A stretch of 40,806 nucleotides of DNA from Chitinophaga pinensis (GTDB lineage: Bacteria > Bacteroidota > Bacteroidia > Chitinophagales > Chitinophagaceae), in NCBI GenBank assembly GCA_945860605.1, contig CAMAQL010000009.1, positions 1 to 40,806 of the forward strand, written 5' to 3'. Under the pieces are notes generated by a model. It ran no database searches. It had not been told where the DNA came from and worked only from the letters and a program-made list of their open reading frames with translations. The translations under genes were made by a program, and so were the position numbers. Below, piece after piece: positions 1-9,934 of the stretch; positions within the stretch are counted from its first letter, which is position 1; the number at the start of each line of letters is the position of its first letter.

Positions 1-39
1 GCAAAATACGGAAAAACCCTCAATTTTCATTTTTTAAAC

Positions 40-47
40 TACCTTTG
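40..47 (+). promoter_or_regulatory. candidate Bacteroidota -7 element TACCTTTG
   Basis: Matches TAnnTTTG, 22 nt before the ATG at 70; no convincing -33 element. Confidence 0.4.
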
Positions 48-69
48 TTTATCATTAAAAATCAAGCAT

Positions 70-1269
70 ATGCCCGGTTTTGAATTATTTGGAGCAGAAG
101 AAAAGAAAGAAGTAAATGATGTCTTAGAGACAGGCATTTTAATGCGTTACGCATTTGATGGACCAAGAAAAGGAATTTGGAAATCCAAAGAGTTGGAAGC
201 AGCAGTTTGTGCCACTTTTGGTACTGAATATGCACAACTGACATCTAGTGGTACAGCGGCGTTGACCACAGCGATGGCTGCACTAGGAGTGGGTGCTGGA
301 GACGAGGTGATCATGCCGGCATTTACATTTGTGGCAAGTTTCGAAGCCATCTTAAGTATGGGTGCAATTCCAGTATTGGTTGATATTGACGAAAGTTTGA
401 CTTTATCACCAGCTGCAGTGAAGGCTGCTATCACATCAAAAACAAAATGCGTGATGCCAGTGCATATGTGTGGAAGTATGGCGGATATGGACGCTTTGGT
501 GGCTATTTGCAAAGAATACAATTTAATTTTACTAGAAGATGCTTGTCAAAGCATTGGCGGTACTTATAAAGGAAAGCATTTGGGCACAATTGGACATGCT
601 GGCACATTTTCGTTTGATTTTGTGAAAACAATTACATGCGGTGAAGGTGGTGTCATCATGACCAATGATAAAGACGTATACACCAAGTCGGATGCTTTCA
701 CGGATCATGGACACGATCACTTAGGTGTGGATAGAGGTGCAGATTTACATCCAGCATTGGGCTACAACTTTCGTATCAGTGAATTACATGCTGCGGTGGG
801 TGTCGCGCAAATTAAAAAATTAGATACTTTTTTAGCGATTCAAAAAAAGAATAACCAAATTTTACGTTCTTATTTAGAACAAGTCCCAGGCATTCAATTT
901 AGAGTGGTGCCGGATCCAGCAGGGGATAGCTATAGCTTCTTAACTTGGTTCTTGCCAAGTCAACAACATACCGAAAATGCCATTGCCGCTTTCAAAGAAG
1001 CAGGTATACTTGCTGGTAATTTTTATTGGTATGGGAATAATTGGCATTATATCAGAAAATGGGATCATTTAAAAAATGCAACAAGTTTATATCCACTATC
1101 CAAGGAACAACAAAGCGCATTGATAGCATTACAGCATACTGATTTTTCTAAAAGTGACGCGGTAATGAGTAAGTGTATTTCTACTGCAATGAGTTTACTA
1201 TGGACAGAGGAACAAGTCCACGAAAAAGGCGCAGCTTTTCTTGCTGTATTAAAAAAAGTGGTAGCATAA
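70..1269 (+). CDS. DegT/DnrJ/EryC1/StrS family PLP-dependent aminotransferase, KdnA-like (8-amino-Kdo transaminase-like)
   Basis: Full-length 399-aa ORF; PLP-lysine motif SFDFVKTITCGEGG, LLEDACQ(S)IGG and DHGHDHLGVDRGA motifs as remembered for the KdnA-like subgroup. Confidence 0.88.
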   Translation: MPGFELFGAEEKKEVNDVLETGILMRYAFDGPRKGIWKSKELEAAVCATFGTEYAQLTSSGTAALTTAMAALGVGAGDEVIMPAFTFVASFEAILSMGAIPVLVDIDESLTLSPAAVKAAITSKTKCVMPVHMCGSMADMDALVAICKEYNLILLEDACQSIGGTYKGKHLGTIGHAGTFSFDFVKTITCGEGGVIMTNDKDVYTKSDAFTDHGHDHLGVDRGADLHPALGYNFRISELHAAVGVAQIKKLDTFLAIQKKNNQILRSYLEQVPGIQFRVVPDPAGDSYSFLTWFLPSQQHTENAIAAFKEAGILAGNFYWYGNNWHYIRKWDHLKNATSLYPLSKEQQSALIALQHTDFSKSDAVMSKCISTAMSLLWTEEQVHEKGAAFLAVLKKVVA

Positions 1270-1278
1270 GCTAGGTTT

Positions 1279-2817
1279 ATGGCATTAGGACAATCCATGC
1301 AGCAACGACAATTACAAAGATTGTCACCTCAGCAAATCCAATTGATGAAGTTGCTTCAAATTCCTAGTGCACAGATTGAGCAAAGAATTAAAGAAGAATT
1401 AGAAGAGAACCCGGCATTAGAAGTGGATGTAGCACTTTTGGAGTCCGACTTTACATCCCCAGAAGAAATGAATGATGAGTTGTTGCAGGACATGCATGAT
1501 GATGAAGAAGCGGTGCCTGTAGATGAATTTGAGATGAGCAATGAAGAATTAATTGAGTATAGTTATGATGATGAAGTAGCAGATTATAAAACTAGAGATG
1601 ACTTTTATCCTGAACTCGATAACGATAAAGTGATTCCGATTAAAGCGGAACAGAGTTTACACGAGGTGTTGATGGATCAATTAAGCATGCTTGCCTTAGA
1701 TGAAAGAGGGTTTAAAATAGCAGAACAAATTATAGGTAGTTTAGATGACGATGGTTATTTAAGGAGGGCAATGCAATCTATTGCAGACGATCTGGCTTTT
1801 AAGCAAAGCATGTCGGTAGAGGAAAAAGAAATTGAGCAAATATTAAAACAGGTCCAAGCATTTGATCCAGTTGGAATTGCTGCCAGAGATTTAAAAGAAT
1901 GCTTATTAATTCAATTACGCAGAAAGGGAGAAGGCGAGTCGGCGCATTTGTCGGATAGTAAAGGCAAATTGTATTCAGATGATGAAGCAAAAAAAATTGC
2001 CATGCTCATTCTAGAAAAATATTTCGAAGAGTTTACAAGAAAACATTATGATAAAATTCAAAAGAGTTTACACTTGGATGAATTAGGCATGAAGGAAGTG
2101 TTGCATCAGATTCTAACCCTGAATCCAAAGCCAGGAGCGGAGACGAGCTATACCAATGAAGCAGAAATGTATATCATTCCAGACTTTACAGTGTTAATTA
2201 ATAACAGTAAATTAGAATTAACATTAAATAGTCGTAATGCACCTCCATTGGTGATTAGTGATGATTATAAATTGATGCTAAAAGAATACGAAGGCGGAAA
2301 AAAACAGGATAAGTCTCAAAAAGAAGCTGTCTTTTTTATCAAGCAAAAAATAGATTCCGCTAAATGGTTTATCGAAATGATCCTGCAAAGACAACAGACT
2401 TTATTATTGACAATGAATGCAATTTTAGAGTATCAGTCTGCTTTTTTCTTGAGTGGAGACACCACATCCCTGCGCCCAATGATTTTGAAAGACATTGCAG
2501 AAAAAACAAACTTAGATGTCTCCACAGTGAGTAGGGTGGCCAACAGTAAGTATGTACAAACTGAATTCGGCACTTATTTATTGAAATATTTCTTTAGTGA
2601 ATCTTTGACTACAGATAGCGGTGAGGAAGTGAGTACAAAAGAAGTTAAAGCAATCCTTCAGGAATTAATTGAAGGAGAAGACAAATTAAAGCCATTGAGT
2701 GATGATGAATTAACCGATCAATTACAAGAAAAAGGCTACAATATTGCAAGAAGAACAGTCGCAAAATATAGAGAACTTTCAAATATACCTGTCGCAAGAC
2801 TTAGAAAAGAATGGTAG
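1279..2817 (+). CDS. rpoN: RNA polymerase sigma-54 factor
   Basis: N-terminal Q-rich QRLSPQQIQLMKLLQIP, ELEENPALE, acidic region I-II linker, C-terminal RpoN box ARRTVAKYRE. Confidence 0.97.
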   Translation: MALGQSMQQRQLQRLSPQQIQLMKLLQIPSAQIEQRIKEELEENPALEVDVALLESDFTSPEEMNDELLQDMHDDEEAVPVDEFEMSNEELIEYSYDDEVADYKTRDDFYPELDNDKVIPIKAEQSLHEVLMDQLSMLALDERGFKIAEQIIGSLDDDGYLRRAMQSIADDLAFKQSMSVEEKEIEQILKQVQAFDPVGIAARDLKECLLIQLRRKGEGESAHLSDSKGKLYSDDEAKKIAMLILEKYFEEFTRKHYDKIQKSLHLDELGMKEVLHQILTLNPKPGAETSYTNEAEMYIIPDFTVLINNSKLELTLNSRNAPPLVISDDYKLMLKEYEGGKKQDKSQKEAVFFIKQKIDSAKWFIEMILQRQQTLLLTMNAILEYQSAFFLSGDTTSLRPMILKDIAEKTNLDVSTVSRVANSKYVQTEFGTYLLKYFFSESLTTDSGEEVSTKEVKAILQELIEGEDKLKPLSDDELTDQLQEKGYNIARRTVAKYRELSNIPVARLRKEW

Positions 2818-3467
2818 CCAATACAACTATGGAAAATCCTCAACCTAAAATAGTACAATACATAGCACATTTATTGTCTTATGTATTACATCCACTATTT
2901 ATTCCTACTTATTTTTTTCTTTATTTAATGCAGGTATTGCCATTTGAATTTGTAGGCATCACAGATTGGCAATTAAAAATGCGTTTATTCAGTGTGGCTT
3001 GGTTGACTGCGTTTTTTCCAGCTTTTGCAGTTTTCTTATTATGGAGATTAAAATTAAGTGATAGCATTTTTTTAAGAACACAAAAGGAAAGGATTATCCC
3101 CTATGTAATTACCATGTTTTTTTATTGGTGGATGTATTATCTCAGTAGAAATTTTACAGACCAGCCGATTGCTTTAAAATTCTTTTATTTAGGTATTTTT
3201 GTGGCAAGTGCAATAGGCATGACAGTCAATAATTTCATGAAAGTAAGCCTGCATGCAATGGGAATCGCTGGTTTGGCCACTGCTATTATTTTAGTGAGTG
3301 TATTTTATCCAGTCAATAATGCCATTTGGGTACTATTGGCGGTACTTTTAACAGCATTAGTGATTAGTGCAAGATTGGTGGTAAGTGATCATAGTAAAAA
3401 AGAATTAATTGTAGGATTGTTCATAGGGGTGGGCACTCAAGTGGCTGCTTATTCATGGGTTGTCTAA
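2811..3467 (+). CDS. conserved multi-pass integral membrane protein of unknown function
   Basis: Several hydrophobic helices; ATG overlaps the rpoN stop by 7 bp; same strand. Confidence 0.8.
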   Translation: MVANTTMENPQPKIVQYIAHLLSYVLHPLFIPTYFFLYLMQVLPFEFVGITDWQLKMRLFSVAWLTAFFPAFAVFLLWRLKLSDSIFLRTQKERIIPYVITMFFYWWMYYLSRNFTDQPIALKFFYLGIFVASAIGMTVNNFMKVSLHAMGIAGLATAIILVSVFYPVNNAIWVLLAVLLTALVISARLVVSDHSKKELIVGLFIGVGTQVAAYSWVV

Positions 3468-3482
3468 TTTAAATGACAGATT

Positions 3483-5810
3483 ATGTGGTATCGTTTAGGT
3501 CAAAATATTTTAAAGTATAAAAAAACGTATTTGTTTTTTATACTCCTTAGTACGGTTGTAATGGGATATTATGCTGTTCAAGTTAAATTAAGCTATGAGT
3601 ATACCAAAGCCATCCCTTCCGACAATCCTAAATTTATTGTGTACAATGACTTTGTAAAAAAATACGGGGTAGATGGAACGACGGTAGTGGTGGGATTTAA
3701 GACAAATATTTTTTATACCAAGAATTTTTTTAACCAAGTAGATGCGCTGCATAAATCTATCAAGCAAAATACTGCTGTGGCCGAAGTCATGAGTATTCCC
3801 ACTGCCTACACCATCACAAAAGATAGTGCTGAAACCAAGTTCAATGCTGTGAAGATCTTCCATGCCCCTTATTCAAGCGATAGTTTATTAAGAGCCGATC
3901 AAACTGTTTTTGAAAATCTGCCTTTTTATAAAAATGTATATTATAATCCAGATAGCAATAGTTATATTATGGCTATCTCCTTTATCGCGGATTCTATTAA
4001 TAGTGGCTCTAGAACAAAAATCATTGGTAGTATTCAAAATGAATTAGATCGTTTTAGTCAAGCTACTAAAACAGAGGTGCATATAAGTGGTTTGCCATTT
4101 ATCAGGACCATCATGGCCGATCGAATCAAAAAAGAGATGCTTTGGTTTTTGATTGGGTCGCTGGCTTTATCTGCTATCACTTTATTGATTTTCTTTAGGT
4201 CCATATCGGCCACCATCATGAGCTTGGCTGTAGTGCTGATGGGTGTAATCTGGTCTTTAGGCACTATGGTATTATTGGGTCAAAAAATCACTTTATTGAC
4301 TGCCTTGATACCACCATTGATTGTAGTGATTGGTATTCCAAACTGCATTTATTTCTTAAATAAGTACCACACTTCATTTAAAGAAACAAACGACAAGGAC
4401 AAGGCTCTTGTACAGATGGTTGGCAGGATGGGCGTGGTGACTTTATTTTGCAATATTACTGCAGCCATTGGCTTTTTTGTATTTGCCTTAACTAAAAGTC
4501 CATTGTTAAAAGAGTTTGGTTGGGTATCTGGTTTAAATATTATGATTTTATTTTTCATAAGTTTATTTTTTATCCCTCCAATACTTTCTTATTTACCTGC
4601 ACCAAAAGCAAAACATGTTCGTTATTTAGACAATCTATATCTGGAAAAAATATTACTAAAAATAGAGCGTTGGGCATTTACGCATACTAGGTGGGTCTTT
4701 GGGATCACCATCATTGCAGTCATAGTTTCTTTACTAGGGGTATTACAAATTAAAAAAGAGGCCTTTATTGTGGACGATTTACCAAAGCAGGATAAATTAT
4801 ACACTGACTTAAAATGGTTTGAACAACATGCAGGCGGGGTGATGCCTTTAGAAATTTTGGTAGACACTAAAAAAAGAAATGGTTTAATTCGATCTATTAA
4901 ACCTTTAGAGCAGATAGAGGAGTTCAATACTTTCATGTTAGAACAGCCAGAATTAGGAAAGCCATTAGGTTTATTAGAAGGTGTGAAATTTGCTAAGCAA
5001 GCATTTTATGACGGAGATAGTTTATCCTATGCTGTCCCAACTGGAACAGAAATGGCATTTATTGGCCCCTATTTTGCAAGTGCCGCTCCAAAAGAAGGTG
5101 TACAAATGACGGCGAATAATCCAGCACAACTTTTGAATAAATTTATTGACACAGCTAAGCGTCAAACTAGAATTAGCGTTAATATGAAGGATATTGGGAG
5201 TGCTAAACTTCCAGTTTTGTTGCATAAAATAGACAGCGCCTCCAATGCCATCTTTGATACTGCAAAATACAATGTGGTTATAACAGGTAGTAGTGTGACT
5301 TTTTTAGAAGGTAGTAATTTTATTGTAAAAGGATTGGGAGAGTCCATCTTCTGGGCCTTTTTACTGATTGCGATTTGTATGATTTTCTTATTTAGATCCT
5401 TTCCTATATTAATATGTTCTTTAATTCCCAATATTGTGCCTTTATTCATCACAGCTGGTATCATGGGCTGGACGGGTATTTCTTTAAAACCTTCAACAGT
5501 TTTGGTATTCAGTGTGGCATTGGGTATTGCCATAGATGTCACTATCCGATTCTTAGTCAACTATAAGCAGGAATTACCTCATTTAAACTATCAAGTGCAT
5601 ACCACATTGGTACAAACAATCAAACATACAGGCATCAGCATCATCTATACTTCCTTGGTATTGGTTGCTGGCTTTATCATATTCTGTTTTAGTGATTTTG
5701 GTGGGACTAAAGCCTTGGGTTGGTTGACTTCAATCACCTTAGTCGTAAGTACGCTTACTAACTTAGTATTGCTACCCGCATTAATTAAAGCTTTTATAAA
5801 GACCAAGTAG
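3483..5810 (+). CDS. MMPL/RND-superfamily transporter
   Basis: 775 aa with two repeated halves, each with a large extracytoplasmic loop followed by TM clusters (e.g. LALSAITLLIFFRSISATIMSL and FWAFLLIAICMIFLFRSFPILICSLIPNIVPL). Confidence 0.9.
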   Translation: MWYRLGQNILKYKKTYLFFILLSTVVMGYYAVQVKLSYEYTKAIPSDNPKFIVYNDFVKKYGVDGTTVVVGFKTNIFYTKNFFNQVDALHKSIKQNTAVAEVMSIPTAYTITKDSAETKFNAVKIFHAPYSSDSLLRADQTVFENLPFYKNVYYNPDSNSYIMAISFIADSINSGSRTKIIGSIQNELDRFSQATKTEVHISGLPFIRTIMADRIKKEMLWFLIGSLALSAITLLIFFRSISATIMSLAVVLMGVIWSLGTMVLLGQKITLLTALIPPLIVVIGIPNCIYFLNKYHTSFKETNDKDKALVQMVGRMGVVTLFCNITAAIGFFVFALTKSPLLKEFGWVSGLNIMILFFISLFFIPPILSYLPAPKAKHVRYLDNLYLEKILLKIERWAFTHTRWVFGITIIAVIVSLLGVLQIKKEAFIVDDLPKQDKLYTDLKWFEQHAGGVMPLEILVDTKKRNGLIRSIKPLEQIEEFNTFMLEQPELGKPLGLLEGVKFAKQAFYDGDSLSYAVPTGTEMAFIGPYFASAAPKEGVQMTANNPAQLLNKFIDTAKRQTRISVNMKDIGSAKLPVLLHKIDSASNAIFDTAKYNVVITGSSVTFLEGSNFIVKGLGESIFWAFLLIAICMIFLFRSFPILICSLIPNIVPLFITAGIMGWTGISLKPSTVLVFSVALGIAIDVTIRFLVNYKQELPHLNYQVHTTLVQTIKHTGISIIYTSLVLVAGFIIFCFSDFGGTKALGWLTSITLVVSTLTNLVLLPALIKAFIKTK

Positions 5811-5835
5811 TACTGAATCTAAAAATATAAGGCAT

Positions 5836-5868
5836 AAAAAAGCGCTTCATATATGAAGCGCTTTTTTT
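5836..5868. terminator. bidirectional intrinsic terminator between convergent genes
   Basis: Perfect palindrome AAAAAAGCGCTTCATATATGAAGCGCTTTTTT, GC-rich stem flanked by A-run and T-run. Confidence 0.9.
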
Positions 5869-5919
5869 ATAAGGATGATTTCAAAAAAATGAATTCAACT
5901 AAAATTGGGTATAAATGAA

Positions 5920-7056
5920 CTAAGGAAGCAATTGTTTTAATGTATTTTGTAATGCACTACCTCTTAAGTCTGTTGCAATAATTTTTCCTGTTGGATCTAA
6001 TAAAACATTGAATGGAATTCCTTGAATTTGATAAGTACCCACTACAGTACTTTCCCATTTCTTTAAATCACTTATTTGTAACCAATTTAATTTGTCTTGT
6101 TGAATTGCTTCAAGCCAATCTGCTTTATCATCATCCAATGAAACGCCTAGAATCGTAAAATTCTTAAGCTTAAACTGTTCGTAGGCGGCAACTACATTTG
6201 GATTTTCTCTTCTACAAGGGCCACACCAGCTAGCCCAAAAATCGACCAATACATATTTTCCTTTTAAGCTACTCAATGTGATGATTTTTCCTGTAGGATC
6301 TTGTAATGCAATTTCTGGCGCCATCGAGCCAACAGCAATTGCACTTGCTGGACTAGCTGCCTGTACTTGTCCACTTAAAATTGAAACAAATTCAACCAAG
6401 GGGGCTGCTTTTGTTTTTTCTGCCACGGCTTTCGCCATAGCAAGTACTTTATTGATTTCCATCGACCTCAATGCCATACCTAAAGCAAAATAAATGAGCG
6501 CTGGGCTATTTGAGCTATTGATTGTTTCTTCAACATGGTCATTGAGTGCTTTGATCTTTTTTTCTTTCTGTTGTTGTAAGTAAAAAATACTGCTATCTTT
6601 TCCGTTGCTTTGTTGCAAATTATCTAATGCATAAAGTGTTGCAAACAAAGAAGAATCTTTGGATCTGTACAATTTCATGTATTGAATCATAGCGGCACTA
6701 TTCGGAGATCCTTTAACAGTATAATTTGCATAATTAGCTGCATCTGCATTAATCTGTATTTGTTCCTCATCATTGATAAAGCTAATATCTAATTCTTCTC
6801 CACTGCTTAGCCTATAAATTCCTTCCTGTTTTGCAATGAATTCAAAATTGTATTTTCCGTCTGCATCCAAAGTGATAGAGTCCAATGTAATGATTGGTTT
6901 TCCGCCATAAGGGATTTCTTGTAACAGAAGGGGTTTATTCGCTGCATTTTTAATCGTTCCAGCAACACTATAGCGCGTTTCTTGATTTTTATCCTTACAT
7001 CCTGGTAGAATGAAAAGTAAAACGAAAAAAAATGCGATGCTTATATTTTTTATCAT
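5920..7056 (-). CDS. TlpA-like thioredoxin-fold lipoprotein with an N-terminal DUF4369-like domain
   Basis: WASWCGPCRRENPNV CxxC active site; N-terminal lipoprotein signal (LFILPGCKDK). Confidence 0.9.
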   Translation of the reverse strand: MIKNISIAFFFVLLFILPGCKDKNQETRYSVAGTIKNAANKPLLLQEIPYGGKPIITLDSITLDADGKYNFEFIAKQEGIYRLSSGEELDISFINDEEQIQINADAANYANYTVKGSPNSAAMIQYMKLYRSKDSSLFATLYALDNLQQSNGKDSSIFYLQQQKEKKIKALNDHVEETINSSNSPALIYFALGMALRSMEINKVLAMAKAVAEKTKAAPLVEFVSILSGQVQAASPASAIAVGSMAPEIALQDPTGKIITLSSLKGKYVLVDFWASWCGPCRRENPNVVAAYEQFKLKNFTILGVSLDDDKADWLEAIQQDKLNWLQISDLKKWESTVVGTYQIQGIPFNVLLDPTGKIIATDLRGSALQNTLKQLLP

Positions 7057-7119
7057 AAAATAAATTTCTATTTTGACATAATTGCTTTTACAAGCTTTGA
7101 TTTATTATAAGAGCGACTT

Positions 7120-9813
7120 TTATAAGAGTGACTTGATGGTAGACAATACAAGTTCTAACTGACTTCCATCCTGTCCACCTGCTGCAGCTAAGGTCTTTTG
7201 ACCACCTCCACCACCTTTGATCAATGTGGCAATATGTGTTTTAATTAATTGTGGGGCCTCCCAATTTTTAGCTGCAACCAACGCCTCACTCATGGATATT
7301 GCTGCAAAAGCTTTTTCGCCTTCTGCGCCAACCAATAAGACCATGACCTCACCTGTTTGTGTTTGGGTGAGTAATTGAGCCGCTTTTTTATACTGGTCCA
7401 TATTACTTAAAGCAACCTTTAGTCCAAGGTATTGCACGCCATTGATTGTTTCGAAATGGTCTTTCTGTGCTTCCACTAATTCATTCACAAGGATGGCTTC
7501 CCTACTTTCTAATTGTTTCTTAAGTTCCTTTTGTTGATTTTGTAATTCAACTATATAGTTAGATAATTGATCCATTGAATAGCTATTGCTATCAAGCGTC
7601 GCTTCTTTTTTATTTAAGCTTGTGGCAATCACTGCATTCGCTTCTTCTAATTGAGCAACTTGTTTTTTTAATTTATCTTTTGCTTCTTCTTGAAATGCTT
7701 CTGCGGCATGTCCCACAACGGCTTCAATTCTTCTTACACCTGCTGCTACAGAGGATTCTGCCTTTAGAACAAAATGGCCTATTTCCCCAGTATGGCCTAC
7801 ATGTGTTCCACCACATAATTCAATCGAATAATTTGGATCCATCACCACCACACGAACACTGTCACCATATTTTTCTCCAAATAAAGCCATGGCGCCTAAA
7901 GCAATTGCTTCGTCCTTACTCATTTCTTGAATGACCACGGGTACATTTTCTTTTACTTTGTCGTTCACTAATTTAGAAACAGCTTCAATTTCCTCATTGG
8001 TCATTTTAGCAAAATGAGAAAAGTCAAAACGCAATTGATCTGCATGCACTAAACTTCCTTTTTGTGCAACATGTTTTCCTAATACTGTTCTTAAAGCGGC
8101 GTGCAATAAATGCGTTGCAGAATGGTGCTGGGTCGTATGTGTTCTTAAAGTGCTATCTACTTCTGCCTTTACATGAGCGCCAATGGTAGTTGGTAAGCTA
8201 TCTGTAAAATGAATGAATAAATTATTTTCTTTTTTAGTATCCGTTACTGCAAGCACAGTGCCATCTTCAAATATGAAACTACCCTTATCACCCACCTGAC
8301 CGCCATTTTCGGCATAAAAAGGAGTTGCTGCTAATATCCATTGGTAGGCTTCTTTTCCTTTTGCTTTGATACTTCTATACTTTACTATTTGTGTAGTTGT
8401 TTCTGTGGAAGTATATCCAATGAAGGAGGTGACAGCATCTTCTCCTACTTGTATCCAGTCGCCTGTGTCAATCGCTGTTGCAGCTCTACTTCTGTCTTTT
8501 TGTTGCTGCATTTCTTGCTCGAAACCTGCCTCATCTATTGAAAGTTCATTTTCACTTGCAATCAATCTTGTTAAGTCCACTGGGAATCCGAAAGTGTCAA
8601 ATAATTCAAAAACTAATTGACCTTCCACTACGCTATTTTTAGCTTGCGTATGAATGATATCATCCATGCGCTTCAATCCTTTTTCTAGAGTTCTTAAAAA
8701 GCCTTCCTCTTCCTCTTTAATGACTTTGGTTACAAATTCTAATTGTTGTTTTACCTCTGGGAATACATGTTCAAATTGTGCCGCTATGATAGGCATTAAT
8801 TGAAATAACAAAGGACGCTTATAATCCAAATAAGAATAATAGTAACGCACAGCCCTTCTTAAAATTCTTCTAATCACATAACCTGCGCCTGTATTAGATG
8901 GCAATTGTCCATCTGCAATGGCAAAAGCGATGGCACGAATATGATCTGCTAGTACTCTAAAAGCAACCGCTTCCTTGCTATCGCCATAATCATAAGTTTT
9001 ACCAGTGATTTTTGCAACGGCATCAATTGTACCTGTAAATACATCTGTATCGTAATTGCTTTTCTTATTTTGTATTGCACGAACCAATCTTTCAAAACCC
9101 ATTCCAGTGTCTACATGTCTATTGGGCAAAGGTTCTAGGCTGCCATCTTTTTTACGATTGTATTGCATGAATACATTGTTCCAAATTTCAATCACTTGAG
9201 GATGGTCTTTATTCACCAAATCACGTCCAGGAATCAACGCAATCTCTGCATCCGTTCGCATGTCAATATGAATTTCACTACAAGGCCCACAAGGTCCAGT
9301 ATCACCCATTTCCCAGAAATTATCTTTTTTATTTCCGTAAATAATTTTGTCTTCAGAAACCCATTTTTTCCACTCTTCTAAAGCAAAAGTTGAAGGAGGT
9401 AAGTTTTCTGACGCATCCCCTTCGAATACACTTACATACAATCTATCTGGGTTTAGTTGATATACCTTGGTTAATAATTCCCAGCTCCATGCAATGGCTT
9501 CGGCTTTAAAATAATCGCCAAAGCTCCAGTTGCCTAACATCTCAAACATCGTGTGGTGGTAAGTATCTACCCCCACTTCCTCTAAATCATTGTGCTTCCC
9601 ACTGACCCTCAAACATTTTTGGGTATCTGCAATTTTAGAATGCTTGGGTGCTTGGTTGCCTAAAAAATAATCCTTGAATTGGTTCATGCCCGAATTGGTA
9701 AACAATAAAGTGGGGTCGTTTTTTACAACAATAGGGGCGGACGGAACAATGACATGTCCTTTAGATGCGAAAAAATCTAAAAACTGTTGTCTTATTTCTG
9801 AACTCTTCATCAT
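7120..9813 (-). CDS. alaS: alanine--tRNA ligase
   Basis: EIRQQFLDFFASKGH N-terminus, HHSATHLLHAALR editing-site motif, CGGTHV, GGGGGG-K C-Ala tail. Confidence 0.98.
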   Translation of the reverse strand: MMKSSEIRQQFLDFFASKGHVIVPSAPIVVKNDPTLLFTNSGMNQFKDYFLGNQAPKHSKIADTQKCLRVSGKHNDLEEVGVDTYHHTMFEMLGNWSFGDYFKAEAIAWSWELLTKVYQLNPDRLYVSVFEGDASENLPPSTFALEEWKKWVSEDKIIYGNKKDNFWEMGDTGPCGPCSEIHIDMRTDAEIALIPGRDLVNKDHPQVIEIWNNVFMQYNRKKDGSLEPLPNRHVDTGMGFERLVRAIQNKKSNYDTDVFTGTIDAVAKITGKTYDYGDSKEAVAFRVLADHIRAIAFAIADGQLPSNTGAGYVIRRILRRAVRYYYSYLDYKRPLLFQLMPIIAAQFEHVFPEVKQQLEFVTKVIKEEEEGFLRTLEKGLKRMDDIIHTQAKNSVVEGQLVFELFDTFGFPVDLTRLIASENELSIDEAGFEQEMQQQKDRSRAATAIDTGDWIQVGEDAVTSFIGYTSTETTTQIVKYRSIKAKGKEAYQWILAATPFYAENGGQVGDKGSFIFEDGTVLAVTDTKKENNLFIHFTDSLPTTIGAHVKAEVDSTLRTHTTQHHSATHLLHAALRTVLGKHVAQKGSLVHADQLRFDFSHFAKMTNEEIEAVSKLVNDKVKENVPVVIQEMSKDEAIALGAMALFGEKYGDSVRVVVMDPNYSIELCGGTHVGHTGEIGHFVLKAESSVAAGVRRIEAVVGHAAEAFQEEAKDKLKKQVAQLEEANAVIATSLNKKEATLDSNSYSMDQLSNYIVELQNQQKELKKQLESREAILVNELVEAQKDHFETINGVQYLGLKVALSNMDQYKKAAQLLTQTQTGEVMVLLVGAEGEKAFAAISMSEALVAAKNWEAPQLIKTHIATLIKGGGGGQKTLAAAGGQDGSQLELVLSTIKSLL

Positions 9814-9830
9814 GGGGCGTTTTTTTAAGC

Positions 9831-9858
9831 TTTGGGCTAAATTAAAAAGCTATCTTTG
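9831..9858 (+). promoter_or_regulatory. candidate promoter for the M23 peptidase gene (TTTG-N16-TATCTTTG)
   Basis: TTTG at 9831-9834 and TATCTTTG at 9851-9858 fit the Bacteroidota -33/-7 consensus, with a slightly short spacer. Confidence 0.45.
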
Positions 9859-9934
9859 TAGCGTTTCTAATCGTCTCCAAAGGTAAGCAATTGAGCCTTT
9901 TTTTGGGACTTTAGAAGGCAAATAATCATGCTTC

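Noticed and set aside
147-521. 124-aa minus-strand ORF inside the aminotransferase gene
   Set aside because: Fully antisense to a strongly supported CDS; composition looks like a shadow frame and has no recognisable motif.
5162-5560. 132-aa minus-strand ORF inside the MMPL transporter gene
   Set aside because: Antisense shadow of a TM-rich coding region, no motif, no promoter seen.
7575-7934. 119-aa plus-strand Leu/His-rich ORF inside alaS
   Set aside because: Antisense shadow; low-complexity translation, no start context.
8341-8620. Two overlapping plus-strand ORFs (66 and 84 aa) rich in Cys/Ser inside alaS
   Set aside because: Two frames over the same antisense stretch; neither resembles a real protein.
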